From: Rhizobium sp. CCGE 510
GTDB taxonomy: Bacteria > Pseudomonadota > Alphaproteobacteria > Rhizobiales > Rhizobiaceae
NCBI RefSeq assembly: GCF_000292525.1
Contig: NZ_AEYF01000044.1
Coordinates: 372,001-436,000 of the forward strand
Direction of reading: 5' to 3'
DNA: 64,000 nt
In this document: in pieces, positions 44,295 through 52,743 of the stretch
Numbering within the stretch: the stretch's first letter is position 1
Layout: every line of letters begins with the position of its first letter
Translations under genes and position numbers: made by a program
Notes under the pieces: generated by a model
The model's input: the letters and a program-made list of their open reading frames with translations, nothing else
Databases searched by the model: none
Told to the model about the DNA's origin: nothing

Positions 44295-44519
44295 CGTTTA
44301 CTCCATTATCCGGCCCGTACCGTCACGCTCACGATCGGAGGGTCCGGCCGGAGATATGATGCCTCGACACTCCGGATGCGGCAGCGGGTGAGCCCAGGCG
44401 TGGGGGGGTTGCGCCGCATCGGTCGCCGTCGCCCCTATCATCGCCACTGTCCCTACCCCTGCGTATCGACCACCAACTTTCGCGCAGAAGGCAGCCGACT
44501 GCGGTCACCCAAATCTTTA

Positions 44520-44571
44520 ATGACAATCGTCATCATTAATCTTTAATGATATTCATCATCAAAATTGTCAA
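44520..44571 (-). promoter_or_regulatory. hydrolase operon promoter with operators O2 and O3
   Basis: On the minus strand TTGACA (44571-44566), 17 bases, CATTAA (44548-44543). The palindrome ATGAT-ATTC-ATCAT (44546-44559) fills the spacer. A second, ATGAC-AATC-GTCAT (44520-44533), lies near the expected transcription start, 26 bases away centre to centre. Both match the operator over the tetR promoter. Confidence 0.8.
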
Positions 44572-44609
44572 GCGGAATTTTCTGAGCCGACCAAACGCCA
44601 AGCTGCTTT

Positions 44610-44630
44610 GATCCCGTAGCAACCGGGATC
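44610..44630. other. dyad upstream of aconitase X gene
   Basis: GATCCCG-TAGCAAC-CGGGATC in the 499-base gap before the aconitase X gene. The rest of the gap (44631-44793) holds no recognisable gene; a promoter for aconitase X must lie there. Confidence 0.4.
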
Positions 44631-44793
44631 GCCTCTGGTTGGACATGTTTTCCGTCTTGGAGAAAGCAAGGTGGCGCGCTTCGTCATTCAGGATGCTGCC
44701 TGATTTCTACAATTCTGCTTATGATGGGTTGCCTTGGCGGCGGCGGGACGATCCACTGGCAGGGGCAAACGACGGCAGCCGACCGAAGAGCGG

Positions 44794-46527
44794 ATGAGAC
44801 AGCCAATGACCATCGCATCAGCATCGCGGAGCGTTTTGAAGGGCTCCGCAACAGGCCGCGTTGTGGCAACGCAGGAGGCCTTGAGCTTCTGGGGCGGCGT
44901 AGACCCGGCAACCGGAGACGTCATCGACGTTCACCACCCGCTGCACGGCGTTTCTCTGACCGGCGCCATTTTGATGATGCCGACGAGCCGCGGTTCCTGC
45001 ACGGGATCCGGCGTATTGCTCGACCTCATTCTGACAGGCCGCGGTCCCGCCGCTTTGGTCTTCAGCGAAGCTGAGGACGTCTTGACGCTCGGTGCACTGA
45101 TAGCAGCCGAAATGTTCGATAGGCCCATGCCGGTCATCAGGCTCAGCCCGGAGAATTTTCGACTTCTTTCTCAGGCTCAATCGGCGTCGATAGAAAGCGG
45201 TGTCGTCACCTGTCGGAGCCTCAATACGGACCTGCCCGCTCCTGCCATCGCCGACCTCGAACTGACCGAGGAAGACCACAAGATGCTCGATGGCGGCGAT
45301 GGTCCAGGCGCGAAGCAGGCGATGCGGATCATTTGTGCGATGGCCGCCCAGCAGGGTGCGACGCGGCTCATAGATGTGAGCCAAGGCCATATCGACGGGT
45401 GCATCTACGCAAGTCCGGCCAACCTGACTTTTGCCGAGACGATCGCCGATCTCGGTGCGAGGGTTCGAATTCCGACGACGATGAATGCGATCTCGATCGA
45501 TCGGGCGAACTGGGAAATGCAAGGGATCCCACCGTCCTTCGGCGCACCGGCGGCACGCCTTGCGGACGCTTACGTGCGAATGGGTTGTCGCCCGACATTC
45601 ACCTGTTCTCCCTATCTTTTGGACAGCGCGCCGCAAACCGGTGAGACAATTGCCTGGTCCGAGTCCAATGCCGTCATCTTCGCAAACACCGTGCTCGGTG
45701 CGCGCACCGCCAAACACCCTGACTTCCTGGATCTCTGTATTGCATTGACCGGGCGAGCCCCGGAATCGGGGGTTTATCTCGATATCAACCGGCAGGCTCG
45801 GCTCATCATCGACGTTGAAACCCCGGCATTGGTGAACGACGCGTTTTGGCCGCTGATCGGATATCTGATCGGCAAGACGGCGCCGGATTGCATTCCCCTT
45901 GTCAAAGGGCTTCAGCAGGCCCGTCCGTCTCGAGACGATTTGAAAGCTCTCTGCGCTGCATTCGGAACAACGTCAGCATCGCCGATGCTGCATATCGCCG
46001 GGGTAACGCCCGAGGCAGCCGGGCCAGTCCATCCGGACGCCGGTCAAGTCAGCATCACCGTCGAGGACATGCACGATGCGTGGCGCTTACTGAATGACGG
46101 CCCGGCAGATGTCGAGCTCGTGGCGATCGGGAGCCCGCACGCATCGATCGAGGAATGCCGCGCGTTGGCCGCCGCGCTGACGACTGCGCTGATCGGAAGG
46201 CGCCGCCATCCGAGCGTCGCAGTGATTGTCACGGCCGGCCAGCAGGTGATCGACCAGGCGCAAGGCGACGGCACGCTTGCGGCGTTGCGTCAGGCGGGGG
46301 TTCAGGTTTTCCCGGACCTTTGCTGGTGCTCGATCTCCGAACCATTGTTTCCCACCAGGACCAAGGCTGTGATCACGAACTCCGGAAAATATGCACATTA
46401 TGGCCCGGGCCTTTCGGGTCGCGCCGTGCGGCTCGCCAGTCTGAGCGACTGCGTGGAGGCCGCGATTTCAGGACGCGTGACGCCCCGAGCAACAGGATGG
46501 ACAGGCGAAGCCTTGCCGCCGGCATGA
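44794..46527 (+). CDS. aconitase X, probable cis-3-hydroxy-L-proline dehydratase
   Basis: About 577 residues; ATGs at 44794 and 44806 are both possible. An N-terminal DUF126-type small domain (residues about 10-140, with VLKGSATGRVVATQEALSFW and TSRGSCTGSGVLLDLIL) is fused to the DUF521 large domain (DVSQGHIDGCIYASPANLTF, TTMNAISIDRANWEMQGI, AWSESNAVIFANTVLGART, VFPDLCWCS). Aconitase X proteins carry an iron centre, and the characterised bacterial ones dehydrate cis-3-hydroxy-L-proline to Pyr2C; others are mevalonate 5-phosphate dehydratases in archaea. The neighbouring Pyr2C-type reductase and hydroxyproline-type genes favour the proline role. Confidence 0.87.
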   Translation: MRQPMTIASASRSVLKGSATGRVVATQEALSFWGGVDPATGDVIDVHHPLHGVSLTGAILMMPTSRGSCTGSGVLLDLILTGRGPAALVFSEAEDVLTLGALIAAEMFDRPMPVIRLSPENFRLLSQAQSASIESGVVTCRSLNTDLPAPAIADLELTEEDHKMLDGGDGPGAKQAMRIICAMAAQQGATRLIDVSQGHIDGCIYASPANLTFAETIADLGARVRIPTTMNAISIDRANWEMQGIPPSFGAPAARLADAYVRMGCRPTFTCSPYLLDSAPQTGETIAWSESNAVIFANTVLGARTAKHPDFLDLCIALTGRAPESGVYLDINRQARLIIDVETPALVNDAFWPLIGYLIGKTAPDCIPLVKGLQQARPSRDDLKALCAAFGTTSASPMLHIAGVTPEAAGPVHPDAGQVSITVEDMHDAWRLLNDGPADVELVAIGSPHASIEECRALAAALTTALIGRRRHPSVAVIVTAGQQVIDQAQGDGTLAALRQAGVQVFPDLCWCSISEPLFPTRTKAVITNSGKYAHYGPGLSGRAVRLASLSDCVEAAISGRVTPRATGWTGEALPPA

Positions 46528-46648
46528 CCGACCAGTGTCAATAGGCAAATCGCGTGCCGGCCGGCGTCCGCAGCGAGAGTTTTGCGGTTGTTGCAAAGGT
46601 CGGGAGCAGAACACGAACAGTTGCCCGCGTGAATGTTTCAAAGTACCC

Positions 46649-46660
46649 GTTGTCGACAAC
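46649..46660. promoter_or_regulatory. GntR operator upstream of its own gene
   Basis: Perfect palindrome GTTGTCGACAAC 13 bases before the gntR start. The same TTGTCGACAA core is at the centre of the 18-bp palindrome at 47389-47406. Confidence 0.7.
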
Positions 46661-46672
46661 AAGGATTTTGAA

Positions 46673-47377
46673 ATGGCCATGCAAACGCCAGCTCCCTCCA
46701 CCGAACGCAAGCGCGGCTCCGGTGCGAAAACCGTCTACGAACTTCTGCGCAATGACATTCTGGATTTGGTCTTGCCACCCGGTAGCCCGATCGACGAGGT
46801 GCAGCTCGCCGAACATTTCAAAATGTCGCGCACGCCAATCCGCGAGGCGCTGGTCCGCCTTGCGGGTGAAGGTCTGATCGATACGCTGCCCAATCGGTCG
46901 ACGATGGTATCCAACATCGACTTTCTCAACCTGCATACTTTCTTCGACGCCTTGGTGCTGATGTACCGCGTCACCACCAAGCTGGCGGCGCAATATCACC
47001 GTCCGGCAGATTTGCTGGAGATCAAGGCTCGACAATCGGAATTCGCAACCGCCGTCGCGAACCAGGACGCCCTGGCGATGATTGCGGCCAACGCCGCTCT
47101 TCATTCTGCGATCGCAGATGCCGGGCGCAATCCATACTTCGTCGCCGTTTTCAATCGTATCCTCGATGATGGACGACGCATTCTCCGGCTGTACTACCAG
47201 TCCTATGGAGATCGGCTACCGCAGCAATTCGTCGACGAACACGAAGAGATCATCGCCGCAATCGCCGCGCGTGACGCGGACCTTGCCGACCGGCTGGCGC
47301 GCATTCACGCGGAACAGATTGTCGAGCAGATTCAGAGGCTGTTTGCGCGGAAAGACCGGTTCGACATCAGTCTTTAA
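46673..47377 (+). CDS. GntR/FCD-family regulator
   Basis: 234 residues from the ATG at 46673, chosen for AAGGA upstream. One winged helix is present (DEVQLAEHFKMSRTPIREAL, residues about 38-57), followed by an FCD ligand domain with metal-binding His/Asp (AALHSAIADAG, DEHEEIIAAI). It lies between aconitase X and the DapA-family gene. Palindromes with TTGTCGACAA before it and before the DapA-type gene mark it as the local regulator, probably induced by a hydroxyproline or derivative. Confidence 0.9.
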   Translation: MAMQTPAPSTERKRGSGAKTVYELLRNDILDLVLPPGSPIDEVQLAEHFKMSRTPIREALVRLAGEGLIDTLPNRSTMVSNIDFLNLHTFFDALVLMYRVTTKLAAQYHRPADLLEIKARQSEFATAVANQDALAMIAANAALHSAIADAGRNPYFVAVFNRILDDGRRILRLYYQSYGDRLPQQFVDEHEEIIAAIAARDADLADRLARIHAEQIVEQIQRLFARKDRFDISL

Positions 47378-47388
47378 AAGCAGGGCAG

Positions 47389-47422
47389 TTTCTTGTCGAC
47401 AAGAAAAATACAATAATGTATA
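47389..47422 (+). promoter_or_regulatory. promoter and 18-bp operator before the DapA-family gene
   Basis: TTTCTTGTCGACAAGAAA (47389-47406) is a perfect palindrome. It overlaps a candidate -35 TTGTCG (47393) with TGTATA (47417) 18 bases further on. ATACA-ATAA-TGTAT (47408-47421) overlaps the -10. Confidence 0.65.
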
Positions 47423-47494
47423 TTCATCTGATAGAGGCGCGATGCTCTGCATCCGCCACCCGTTTCCGTTTCGTCTCACCGAGGAGTTTTCACG

Positions 47495-48457
47495 ATGAAA
47501 GCCAAGATTTTTTCGGGCGTCGTTCCCGCTCTGATGACGCCCTGCAAGGATGACCGCAGCCCCGACTATGATGGGCTGGTCCGCAAGGGCAAAGAACTCA
47601 TCGCACAAGGAATGTCGGCGGTCGTCTATTGCGGCTCGATGGGCGATTGGCCCCTTCTGACCGATCGACAGCGCATGGAAGGCGTCGAGCGCCTGGTCAA
47701 TGCCGGCATCCCGGTTATCGTCGGCACTGGCGCGGTCAATACCGCTTCCGCCGTTGCCCATGCCGCACATGCTCAGAAGGTGGGCGCACAGGGACTGATG
47801 GTTATCCCCCGCGTGCTCTCCCGCGGCACCGTCGTCGCTGCCCAGAAAAACCACTTCAAGGCCATCCTGGCGGCTGCGCCGGATCTTCCTGCGGTCATCT
47901 ACAACAGCCCTTACTACGGCTTTGCAACCCGCGCCGACCTGTTTTTTGCCCTGCGCGCAGACCACCCGAACCTCGTCGGCTTCAAGGAATTCGGCGGTGC
48001 AGCCGACATGCGCTATGCTGCGGAAAACATCACCAGCCGCGACGATGACGTGTCGCTGATGATCGGCGTCGATACCTGTGTCTTCCATGGGTTTGTCAAC
48101 TGCGGTGCTGTCGGCGCGATCACCGGCATTGGTTGCGTCCTGCCCAAGGAAGTCATCCATATGTGCAATCTTTCGCAGGCTGCCGCCAAGGGCGACCCGG
48201 ATGCCCGCCAGCGTGCGCTTGAACTGGAATCGGCGCTCGGCGTGCTTTCGTCCTTCGATGAAGGTCCGGACCTCGTGCTTTATTTCAAGCATATGATGGT
48301 GCTGAAGGGTGACGCGGAATACGCCTTGCACTTCAACGAAACCGATGAACTTTCCGAAAGCCAGCGCGGTTATGTCGAGCAACAGCTGAAGCTGTTCGAT
48401 ACCTGGTATGCCGGATGGAGCAAACTGTCGGGCGCTGTCGAAAAATACAGGCCTTGA
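47495..48457 (+). CDS. DapA-family lyase/deaminase, HypD-like
   Basis: 320 residues of the dihydrodipicolinate synthase family. The Schiff-base Lys lies in NLVGFKEFGGA, the Tyr in AVIYNSPYYGF, and YCGSMGDWPLLT replaces the usual GTTGE loop. That change, and the hydroxyproline neighbours, point to 1-pyrroline-4-hydroxy-2-carboxylate deaminase (HypD/LhpC), which yields alpha-ketoglutarate semialdehyde. A KDG/DHDPS-type aldolase remains possible. The matching semialdehyde dehydrogenase is not in this window. CGAGGAG precedes the ATG. Confidence 0.85.
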   Translation: MKAKIFSGVVPALMTPCKDDRSPDYDGLVRKGKELIAQGMSAVVYCGSMGDWPLLTDRQRMEGVERLVNAGIPVIVGTGAVNTASAVAHAAHAQKVGAQGLMVIPRVLSRGTVVAAQKNHFKAILAAAPDLPAVIYNSPYYGFATRADLFFALRADHPNLVGFKEFGGAADMRYAAENITSRDDDVSLMIGVDTCVFHGFVNCGAVGAITGIGCVLPKEVIHMCNLSQAAAKGDPDARQRALELESALGVLSSFDEGPDLVLYFKHMMVLKGDAEYALHFNETDELSESQRGYVEQQLKLFDTWYAGWSKLSGAVEKYRP

Positions 48458-48472
48458 TCCTTTAGCCCTTCA

Positions 48473-48505
48473 ACCAACAGGCCCTCCTTGCGAGGGCCTG
48501 CTGGT
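48473..48505. terminator. bidirectional terminator between convergent genes
   Basis: ACCA-CAGGCCCTC / GAGGGCCTG-TGGT stem with a five-base loop, one mismatch, between the DapA-type and Ldh-type genes. T-runs are weak on both sides. Confidence 0.65.
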
Positions 48506-48527
48506 CTCCTACCACGGTGAAACTTCG

Positions 48528-49565
48528 TCAGGAAATGGCATCCAGCCGCTTGTCATGAAGGCGGCTGAGCTGCTCCAATTCAGCCGAAGTCAGTGTGATC
48601 CCTTCCCTTTCAGACTTTGCGCGCGCAATGAAACGGCGTTCGGAGGGAAGCCGTGCACCACCCCCGATGATTGCGTCGAACAGCGTTTCTGCGCGTGCAA
48701 ACGGGTCACCGGGGCGACCCGCCGAAAACGCTTTCGGCGACATGGCGATGATCAGCTCACCATGCATGGGTGACAGTGTCGTCGTGCCAAGATAATCGAG
48801 CACCTCAGGACTTGTCAGATCACCGATCATGACACCGGCAAGAAGTTCGATCATCGTTCCTATGGCCGAGCCCTTATGGCCGCCGAAAGGCAACATTGCG
48901 CCGGCGAGAGCTTCATCGGGATCGGTGGTCGCGGCGCCGTGCGCATCGATTGCCCAGCCTTCAGGCAGTTGCTTGCCGGCGCGGCGATGGAGTTCAATTT
49001 CACCTCGAGCCACCATGGATGTCGCGAAGTCGAAAACGTATGGAGGCTTGTCCACGCGCGGCCAGCCGAAGGCGAATGGGTTGGTTCCAAGCAGTGGCTT
49101 GCTGCCGCCCGCCGGAGCAACCGCGGCATAGCTCGGGCACATGACGATTGCCGCGAGGCCTTGTCCGGTCAGGGCTTCCACTTCCGACCAGAGCGCCGAG
49201 AAGTGGACGACATCGTTGACAACCAAGGCCGCTATTCCAGACGCCCGCGCCGATTGAACAAGCAGTGGCACGCCAAGCTCGAAGGCAGGATTTGCAAACC
49301 CGCCATTCCCCTGAACCGTCACGATACCGGAACTCGTCTGCGGGGCTATTGTCGGGATGGCATCGGGCTTGGCTTTTCCCGCTTTCACTGTGCGCAAGGC
49401 GCCCTCGATGCGGTAGATGCCGTGCGATTTGCAGCCGTCGCGCTCGCCAGCCACAATGACATTCGTCAATGCAATTGCCTGCACCGCATTCAACCCGGCC
49501 CGCCGAAAGATTGCTTCAACCAACTCGTGCAGTTGGCTGATCGACATGGTGGTTGTCTCAGTCAT
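48528..49565 (-). CDS. Ldh-family reductase, probable Pyr2C/Pip2C reductase
   Basis: 345 residues of the malate/L-sulfolactate/ureidoglycolate dehydrogenase fold, not Rossmann type. Motifs are RDGCKSHGIYRIEGAL with the catalytic His, VNDVVHFSALW, PLLGTNPFAFG, FDFATSMVARGEIELHRRAG and LPFGGHKGSAI. Relatives reduce delta1-pyrroline-2-carboxylate and delta1-piperideine-2-carboxylate to proline and pipecolate. Aconitase X would produce that pyrroline, which supports the call. GGAGGAAA lies upstream. An ATACA-TAT-TGTAT site lies at 49614. Confidence 0.85.
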   Translation of the reverse strand: MTETTTMSISQLHELVEAIFRRAGLNAVQAIALTNVIVAGERDGCKSHGIYRIEGALRTVKAGKAKPDAIPTIAPQTSSGIVTVQGNGGFANPAFELGVPLLVQSARASGIAALVVNDVVHFSALWSEVEALTGQGLAAIVMCPSYAAVAPAGGSKPLLGTNPFAFGWPRVDKPPYVFDFATSMVARGEIELHRRAGKQLPEGWAIDAHGAATTDPDEALAGAMLPFGGHKGSAIGTMIELLAGVMIGDLTSPEVLDYLGTTTLSPMHGELIIAMSPKAFSAGRPGDPFARAETLFDAIIGGGARLPSERRFIARAKSEREGITLTSAELEQLSRLHDKRLDAIS

Positions 49566-50074
49566 TTTTCCTCCATCTCAGCCTGGCCGAACAGGCAGGC
49601 ATCGCCATGTTGCATACATATTGTATTCAATCCATCAGCAAAGTTCGGTTGTGACGGTCGTAAGCATTGAGCTTCCCTCGGCAGGAAACATTTCGTCGCT
49701 GGGAGATACATACTCCGTCGACGCCGAGGATCCGTGGTAAAACGGCTACATGATCTCGGACACGTGGGGTGTTACCCCTAACCTTCAGTAGCCTGCGCCA
49801 AGCTTTAGATCGGTGACACCCCATCCAGTTTGCGGGAAAGCTGTCCGTTCTGCGCAGCGAAATGCCAGCGCCGTCGTCCCGGCAACCCACCATTAACGTT
49901 CGAAGTTCAGATAGTCTTTCGGGCTGGTCGGTGCTGTACGCTTGATCAACGACGGCAAAAGCCGGCCCGCTTAATTCCGCCCGAATGAATTGTGGCGGTG
50001 TTGGAAATATCTAGGGGACTATGCGGTCCCGCGAACTGGCCATGATGGTTCTTCACCCAACAGGAGCCTGTTCC
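49566..50074. other. 509-bp region with one operator-like site
   Basis: No gene is supported. ATACA-TAT-TGTAT at 49614-49626 is likely an operator or promoter part of the reductase gene and resembles ATACA-ATAA-TGTAT at 47408. A minus-strand frame of 88 codons (49627-49893) has no ribosome site or recognisable sequence. ACAGG-AG-CCTGT at about 50060 includes the ribosome site of the GGDEF-EAL gene. Confidence 0.5.
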
Positions 50075-51622
50075 ATGCGTCGCATCCAACCAACCAGACC
50101 CCAGATGGAGATATTGGTCTGGATCTCGATCTTCCTGCTTCTCTTCTGCCTATCCTGGCAGTTCCATTGGCATGAGGGGCTGGATGGGTTCATCGAGCAG
50201 CATCACGGCTATCCGCTCGACCACGCGCTCCTCGCCCTGAACATCTCGGGGTTTCTGGGGCTGATCTATTCCGCGCTGCGGATCCGGGATCTTTCGCGGG
50301 AGGTTAACCGCAGGCTGCAGGCCGAAAAGAACGTGGACTGGATTGCCTGTCACGATACGCTGACCGAGCTGCCCAACCGCAGATTTCTGGATTCCATATG
50401 CGCGCAGGCGATGATCGATCAAAGGGCGCAGGAAACCTATGCTGTGTTCAGCATCGATCTCGACGGCTTCAAGAAGGTCAATGACCTGCTGGGGCACGAT
50501 CACGGTGATGCGGTGCTGAAGACTGTGGCTCAGCGGCTCTCCGCCCTCTTTCCCCGTGAGCACGTTTTCCGCCTTGGTGGAGACGAGTTCGTCGTTCTGG
50601 CCCGGCGCACGGGAAATCCCGACCTTGCCGCTTTGGGGAACCGGATCGTCAGCGTGATCGGCAAGCCGTTCACCTTCAATGGTGTCGCCATCGATCTCGG
50701 CGCCAGCGTCGGCTTCGCACTTTATCCGGAGAACGGCGATGACCTCGGTCAAGTCATTCGACATTCCGACTGTGCGATGTCTGTGGCGAAAAAGCAGGGG
50801 CGCGATCGGGTTAAGCCCTTCGTGCCTTCGATGCAGGACGATCTGGCGAAACGGGTTCGCATGGAAGGCGATCTGCGGGCGGCCATCAGGAAGGCCGAGA
50901 TCGTTCCCCATTATCAACCGCTCGTGGACCTGAAGGCGAACAAGATCATCGGCTTCGAGGCGCTGGCACGCTGGAAAACGGCTTCCGGCGAATTCATCCC
51001 GCCAAGCGAATTTATTCCAGTGGCAGAGGACGCCGGTCTGATCGTCGAATTGACGGACCAGCTGCTTCGGCGCGCCTGCACCGATGCGCTTTCCTGGCCA
51101 CGCGAGATCGTCCTGTCGTTCAACCTTTCTCCGATCCAGCTGAGCGACCGGTTGCTGGGCCTGCGAATTCTCAAAATATTGGGCGATGTCGGCCTTCCCC
51201 CGCACAGAGTCGAGCTTGAGGTGACAGAGAGCGCCATCATCCAGGACGCCATCACCGCACGGATCGTTCTCGACGATCTGGTGAATGCGGGGGTCAGGAT
51301 TGCCCTCGACGACTTTGGAACAGGCTATTCCAGTCTTTCCCAACTGTCGAACTACCGGTTCGACAAGATCAAGATCGACAGGAGTTTCGTCGCCTCGTTC
51401 GAGACCAATGACAAGCAGGACAAGGTGATCAAGGCGATTATCGCTCTCGGCGCCGGACTTGGCGTGACGATAACGGCCGAAGGCATCGAAGAGGAGAGCC
51501 AGCGTCAGCGGCTTCAGGAACTGGGTTGCGACATCGGCCAGGGATATCTGCTTGGTAGACCGGCGCCGATCGAGGAGATCGCCACAGGTCACGTCAACAC
51601 CAGGATTTTGCAACGCGGTTGA
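50075..51622 (+). CDS. GGDEF-EAL cyclic di-GMP protein
   Basis: 515 residues from the ATG at 50075, chosen for CAGGAG upstream. Two membrane helices (residues about 13-30 and 55-75) precede a GGDEF domain (DTLTELPNRRFLDS, DLDGFKKVNDLLGHDHGD, RLGGDEFVVLA) and an EAL domain (IGFEALARW, LEVTESAII, DDFGTGYSSLSQL, KIDRSFV, TAEGIEEES). Both signatures look intact, so it could both make and break cyclic di-GMP. It stands between the two parts of the hydroxyproline locus and converges on the racemase-family gene. Confidence 0.93.
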   Translation: MRRIQPTRPQMEILVWISIFLLLFCLSWQFHWHEGLDGFIEQHHGYPLDHALLALNISGFLGLIYSALRIRDLSREVNRRLQAEKNVDWIACHDTLTELPNRRFLDSICAQAMIDQRAQETYAVFSIDLDGFKKVNDLLGHDHGDAVLKTVAQRLSALFPREHVFRLGGDEFVVLARRTGNPDLAALGNRIVSVIGKPFTFNGVAIDLGASVGFALYPENGDDLGQVIRHSDCAMSVAKKQGRDRVKPFVPSMQDDLAKRVRMEGDLRAAIRKAEIVPHYQPLVDLKANKIIGFEALARWKTASGEFIPPSEFIPVAEDAGLIVELTDQLLRRACTDALSWPREIVLSFNLSPIQLSDRLLGLRILKILGDVGLPPHRVELEVTESAIIQDAITARIVLDDLVNAGVRIALDDFGTGYSSLSQLSNYRFDKIKIDRSFVASFETNDKQDKVIKAIIALGAGLGVTITAEGIEEESQRQRLQELGCDIGQGYLLGRPAPIEEIATGHVNTRILQRG

Positions 51623-51666
51623 TGGGCTGCGGTCAGAGAGAATTGAGGCACATTGCCTTTCCCGGT

Positions 51667-52704
51667 CTAGATCTCTCCAGCCGACGGGCCCCAGACGTCC
51701 GTCAGCGCGAAGCCCCAGGGATGCGGATCGAAGGGGTCGAGCGCCACCTGGGTCAGGCCGAAGGTGAACCCGCGGCCGGTGATGGTCGGGATGACGGCCG
51801 GGCGGCCGGCGACCTCGGTTACCGCCTGCAGACCGACCTCAAATTCGGAGCCGATGATCGATTTCGAGGTGAAGACGTCGCCGATCTTGGCCTTGCCGCG
51901 GGCATAGAGGGTGGCGAGATTTGCGGAATTGCCGGTGCCGCAGGGCGAGCGGTCGGCCCGGCCCGGCCACATGGTGGTGCAGGTGCGCACCGTGCCGTCG
52001 GCCTCGGTATCGCGGAACATCACATAGGCGACGCCAGAGATTGCCGGGATCTCCGGATGGACGACCTTGATGTTGCGGTTGATCAGCTCTTTCAGGATCA
52101 TGCCGGCCTGGACGAGCCCGGCGGCATTGGCCTTCTCGATCTTGAGACCGATTTGGTCGACATCGACGAGCGCATAGAAGATACCGCCATAGCAGAGATC
52201 GGTCTTGATCCTTCCCCAATGCGGCGTATCGATCTCGACATCGAGTTCATGCACGAAGGAAGGCACCATGGTCAGCCGGACCTTCTCGCAACGCCCGTCG
52301 CGGCAGGTTGCCGTCGCCTTGACCAAGCCGGCTGCGGTTTCCAACGTGACTGTGGTTTCCGGCTCCTGCATCTCGACGATGCCGGATTCGAGCAGGGCCG
52401 TCGTGACGCAGATCGAGTTCGAGCCGGAACTCGCATGCGCCTGGTCCGGTTGCAGGATGATGAAGGCGGCGTCCGCCTCCGGGTGGCGTGCCGGCAGCAG
52501 CAGGTTGACCGAGCCGATCGGGGCGCCGCGCGGTTCCAGGCAGAGGAAGCGGCGGAGCTCGTCGCCCTTCGGATCGGTGTTCAGCCAATGCAGCTGGGCG
52601 GCGATGGTATCGCCGGGGATCTTCGGCACGCCGCCGATTGCGACGCGGCCGATCTCGCCTTCGGCATGAACGTCCAGCAGCTGGATCGTGCGCTTCCATC
52701 TCAT
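51667..52704 (-). CDS. proline racemase-family enzyme (hydroxyproline epimerase or 3-Hyp dehydratase)
   Basis: 345 residues. The first catalytic position, normally Cys in MCGHG, reads ASSGSNSICVTTALLESG, that is Ser. The second is DRSPCGTGNSANLA with Cys. Cys/Cys members are proline racemases or 4-hydroxyproline 2-epimerases, and Thr/Cys members are trans-3-hydroxy-L-proline dehydratases. Ser/Cys members have been reported with either or both of the latter activities. The gene lies 39 bases behind a D-amino acid oxidase gene, which suits an epimerase making D-4-hydroxyproline. Aconitase X and the Pyr2C reductase nearby would suit the dehydratase. Confidence 0.85.
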   Translation of the reverse strand: MRWKRTIQLLDVHAEGEIGRVAIGGVPKIPGDTIAAQLHWLNTDPKGDELRRFLCLEPRGAPIGSVNLLLPARHPEADAAFIILQPDQAHASSGSNSICVTTALLESGIVEMQEPETTVTLETAAGLVKATATCRDGRCEKVRLTMVPSFVHELDVEIDTPHWGRIKTDLCYGGIFYALVDVDQIGLKIEKANAAGLVQAGMILKELINRNIKVVHPEIPAISGVAYVMFRDTEADGTVRTCTTMWPGRADRSPCGTGNSANLATLYARGKAKIGDVFTSKSIIGSEFEVGLQAVTEVAGRPAVIPTITGRGFTFGLTQVALDPFDPHPWGFALTDVWGPSAGEI

Positions 52705-52743
52705 ATCAAAACTCCAGATCAGGCATGACGGGTGACGCGGATA

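Noticed and set aside
49627..49893. Minus-strand frame of 88 codons
   Set aside because: No ribosome site, no recognisable sequence, and it overlaps the likely control region of the reductase gene.
50150..51613. Minus-strand open frame of 487 codons
   Set aside because: Antisense to the intact GGDEF-EAL gene.
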